DNA of 5,184 bases from Candidatus Thorarchaeota archaeon SMTZ1-83 (lineage in GTDB: Archaea; Asgardarchaeota; Thorarchaeia; Thorarchaeales; Thorarchaeaceae). The stretch is from assembly GCA_001563325.1 (NCBI GenBank), contig LRSK01000167.1, positions 1 through 5,184 on the forward strand, written 5' to 3'. Shown here piece by piece: positions 5,135 through 5,184 of this stretch. Positions within the stretch are counted from its first letter, which is position 1, and each line of letters begins with the position of its first letter. The notes under the pieces are model-generated. The model ran no database searches. It saw only the letters and a list, made by a program, of their open reading frames with translations, and was not told the origin of the DNA. A program made the translations under genes and the position numbers.

Positions 5135-5184
5135 TCACATCTTCTTCTCAATCTCTGAGATGATGTCATCGAGGATTGCGCAGG
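5135..5184 (-). CDS. C-terminal end of an unidentified minus-strand gene (cut by right edge)
   Basis: Reading from the right edge, the minus strand encodes CAILDDIISEIEKKM followed by TGA at 5135-5137. This amphipathic, charged helix is a typical protein C-terminus, and its stop sits six bases beyond the amidase stop, matching the tight tail-to-tail packing elsewhere in the window. Only 15 residues are visible, so the family cannot be named. Confidence 0.45.
   Translation of the reverse strand, partial: CAILDDIISEIEKKM

Noticed and set aside
1..5184. CRISPR array, tRNA, rRNA, insertion sequence or attachment site
   Set aside because: No regularly spaced repeats, cloverleaf-like sequence, transposase motif or terminal inverted repeat was seen on either strand.

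Overview
The window looks archaeal, but no rRNA, tRNA or ribosomal gene is present to prove it. The evidence is: A/T-rich TATA-like boxes about 25 bp ahead of several genes, some with nearly leaderless starts; short GGAGG-type ribosome sites on others; heavy use of AGA/AGG arginine codons; and a flavoredoxin-type flavoprotein typical of anaerobes. Base composition is moderate. An Asgard archaeon (Thorarchaeota-like) would fit, but that placement is a guess from general appearance and not a demonstrated result. The DNA is densely coding, with no mobile element, CRISPR array, RNA gene or gene-free stretch over 300 bases.

Layout, left to right: (1) the start of an unrecognised membrane protein on the minus strand, cut by the left edge (1-320); (2) divergent from it, a flavoredoxin/flavin-reductase-like FMN protein (429-992, +); (3) a 57-residue membrane miniprotein (1067-1240, +); (4) convergent with it and directly abutting, a SnoaL-like small alpha+beta barrel protein (1241-1720, -); (5) divergent from that, a NIPSNAP-type dimeric barrel protein (1812-2117, +); (6) a cytosine deaminase of the yeast FCY1 type (2280-2753, +); (7) convergent with it, a dihydropyrimidinase/hydantoinase (2761-4152, -); (8) divergent from that, a nitrilase-superfamily beta-ureidopropionase-like amidohydrolase (4262-5128, +); (9) the last codons of another minus-strand gene (5135-5184).

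Genes 6-8 make biochemical sense together. Cytosine deaminase yields uracil. Dihydropyrimidinase opens dihydrouracil to N-carbamoyl-beta-alanine. Beta-ureidopropionase releases beta-alanine, CO2 and ammonia. Only the uracil-reducing step (dihydropyrimidine dehydrogenase) is absent from the window. The three genes are not one operon, since they alternate strands, but the hydantoinase and amidase genes share a divergent promoter region holding a perfect 12-bp palindrome. The most notable gene is the deaminase: it matches the fungal enzyme through the catalytic motifs and the C-terminal substrate lid, at almost identical length. The hydantoinase departs from its family consensus at several active-site-region positions, so its exact substrate is less certain.
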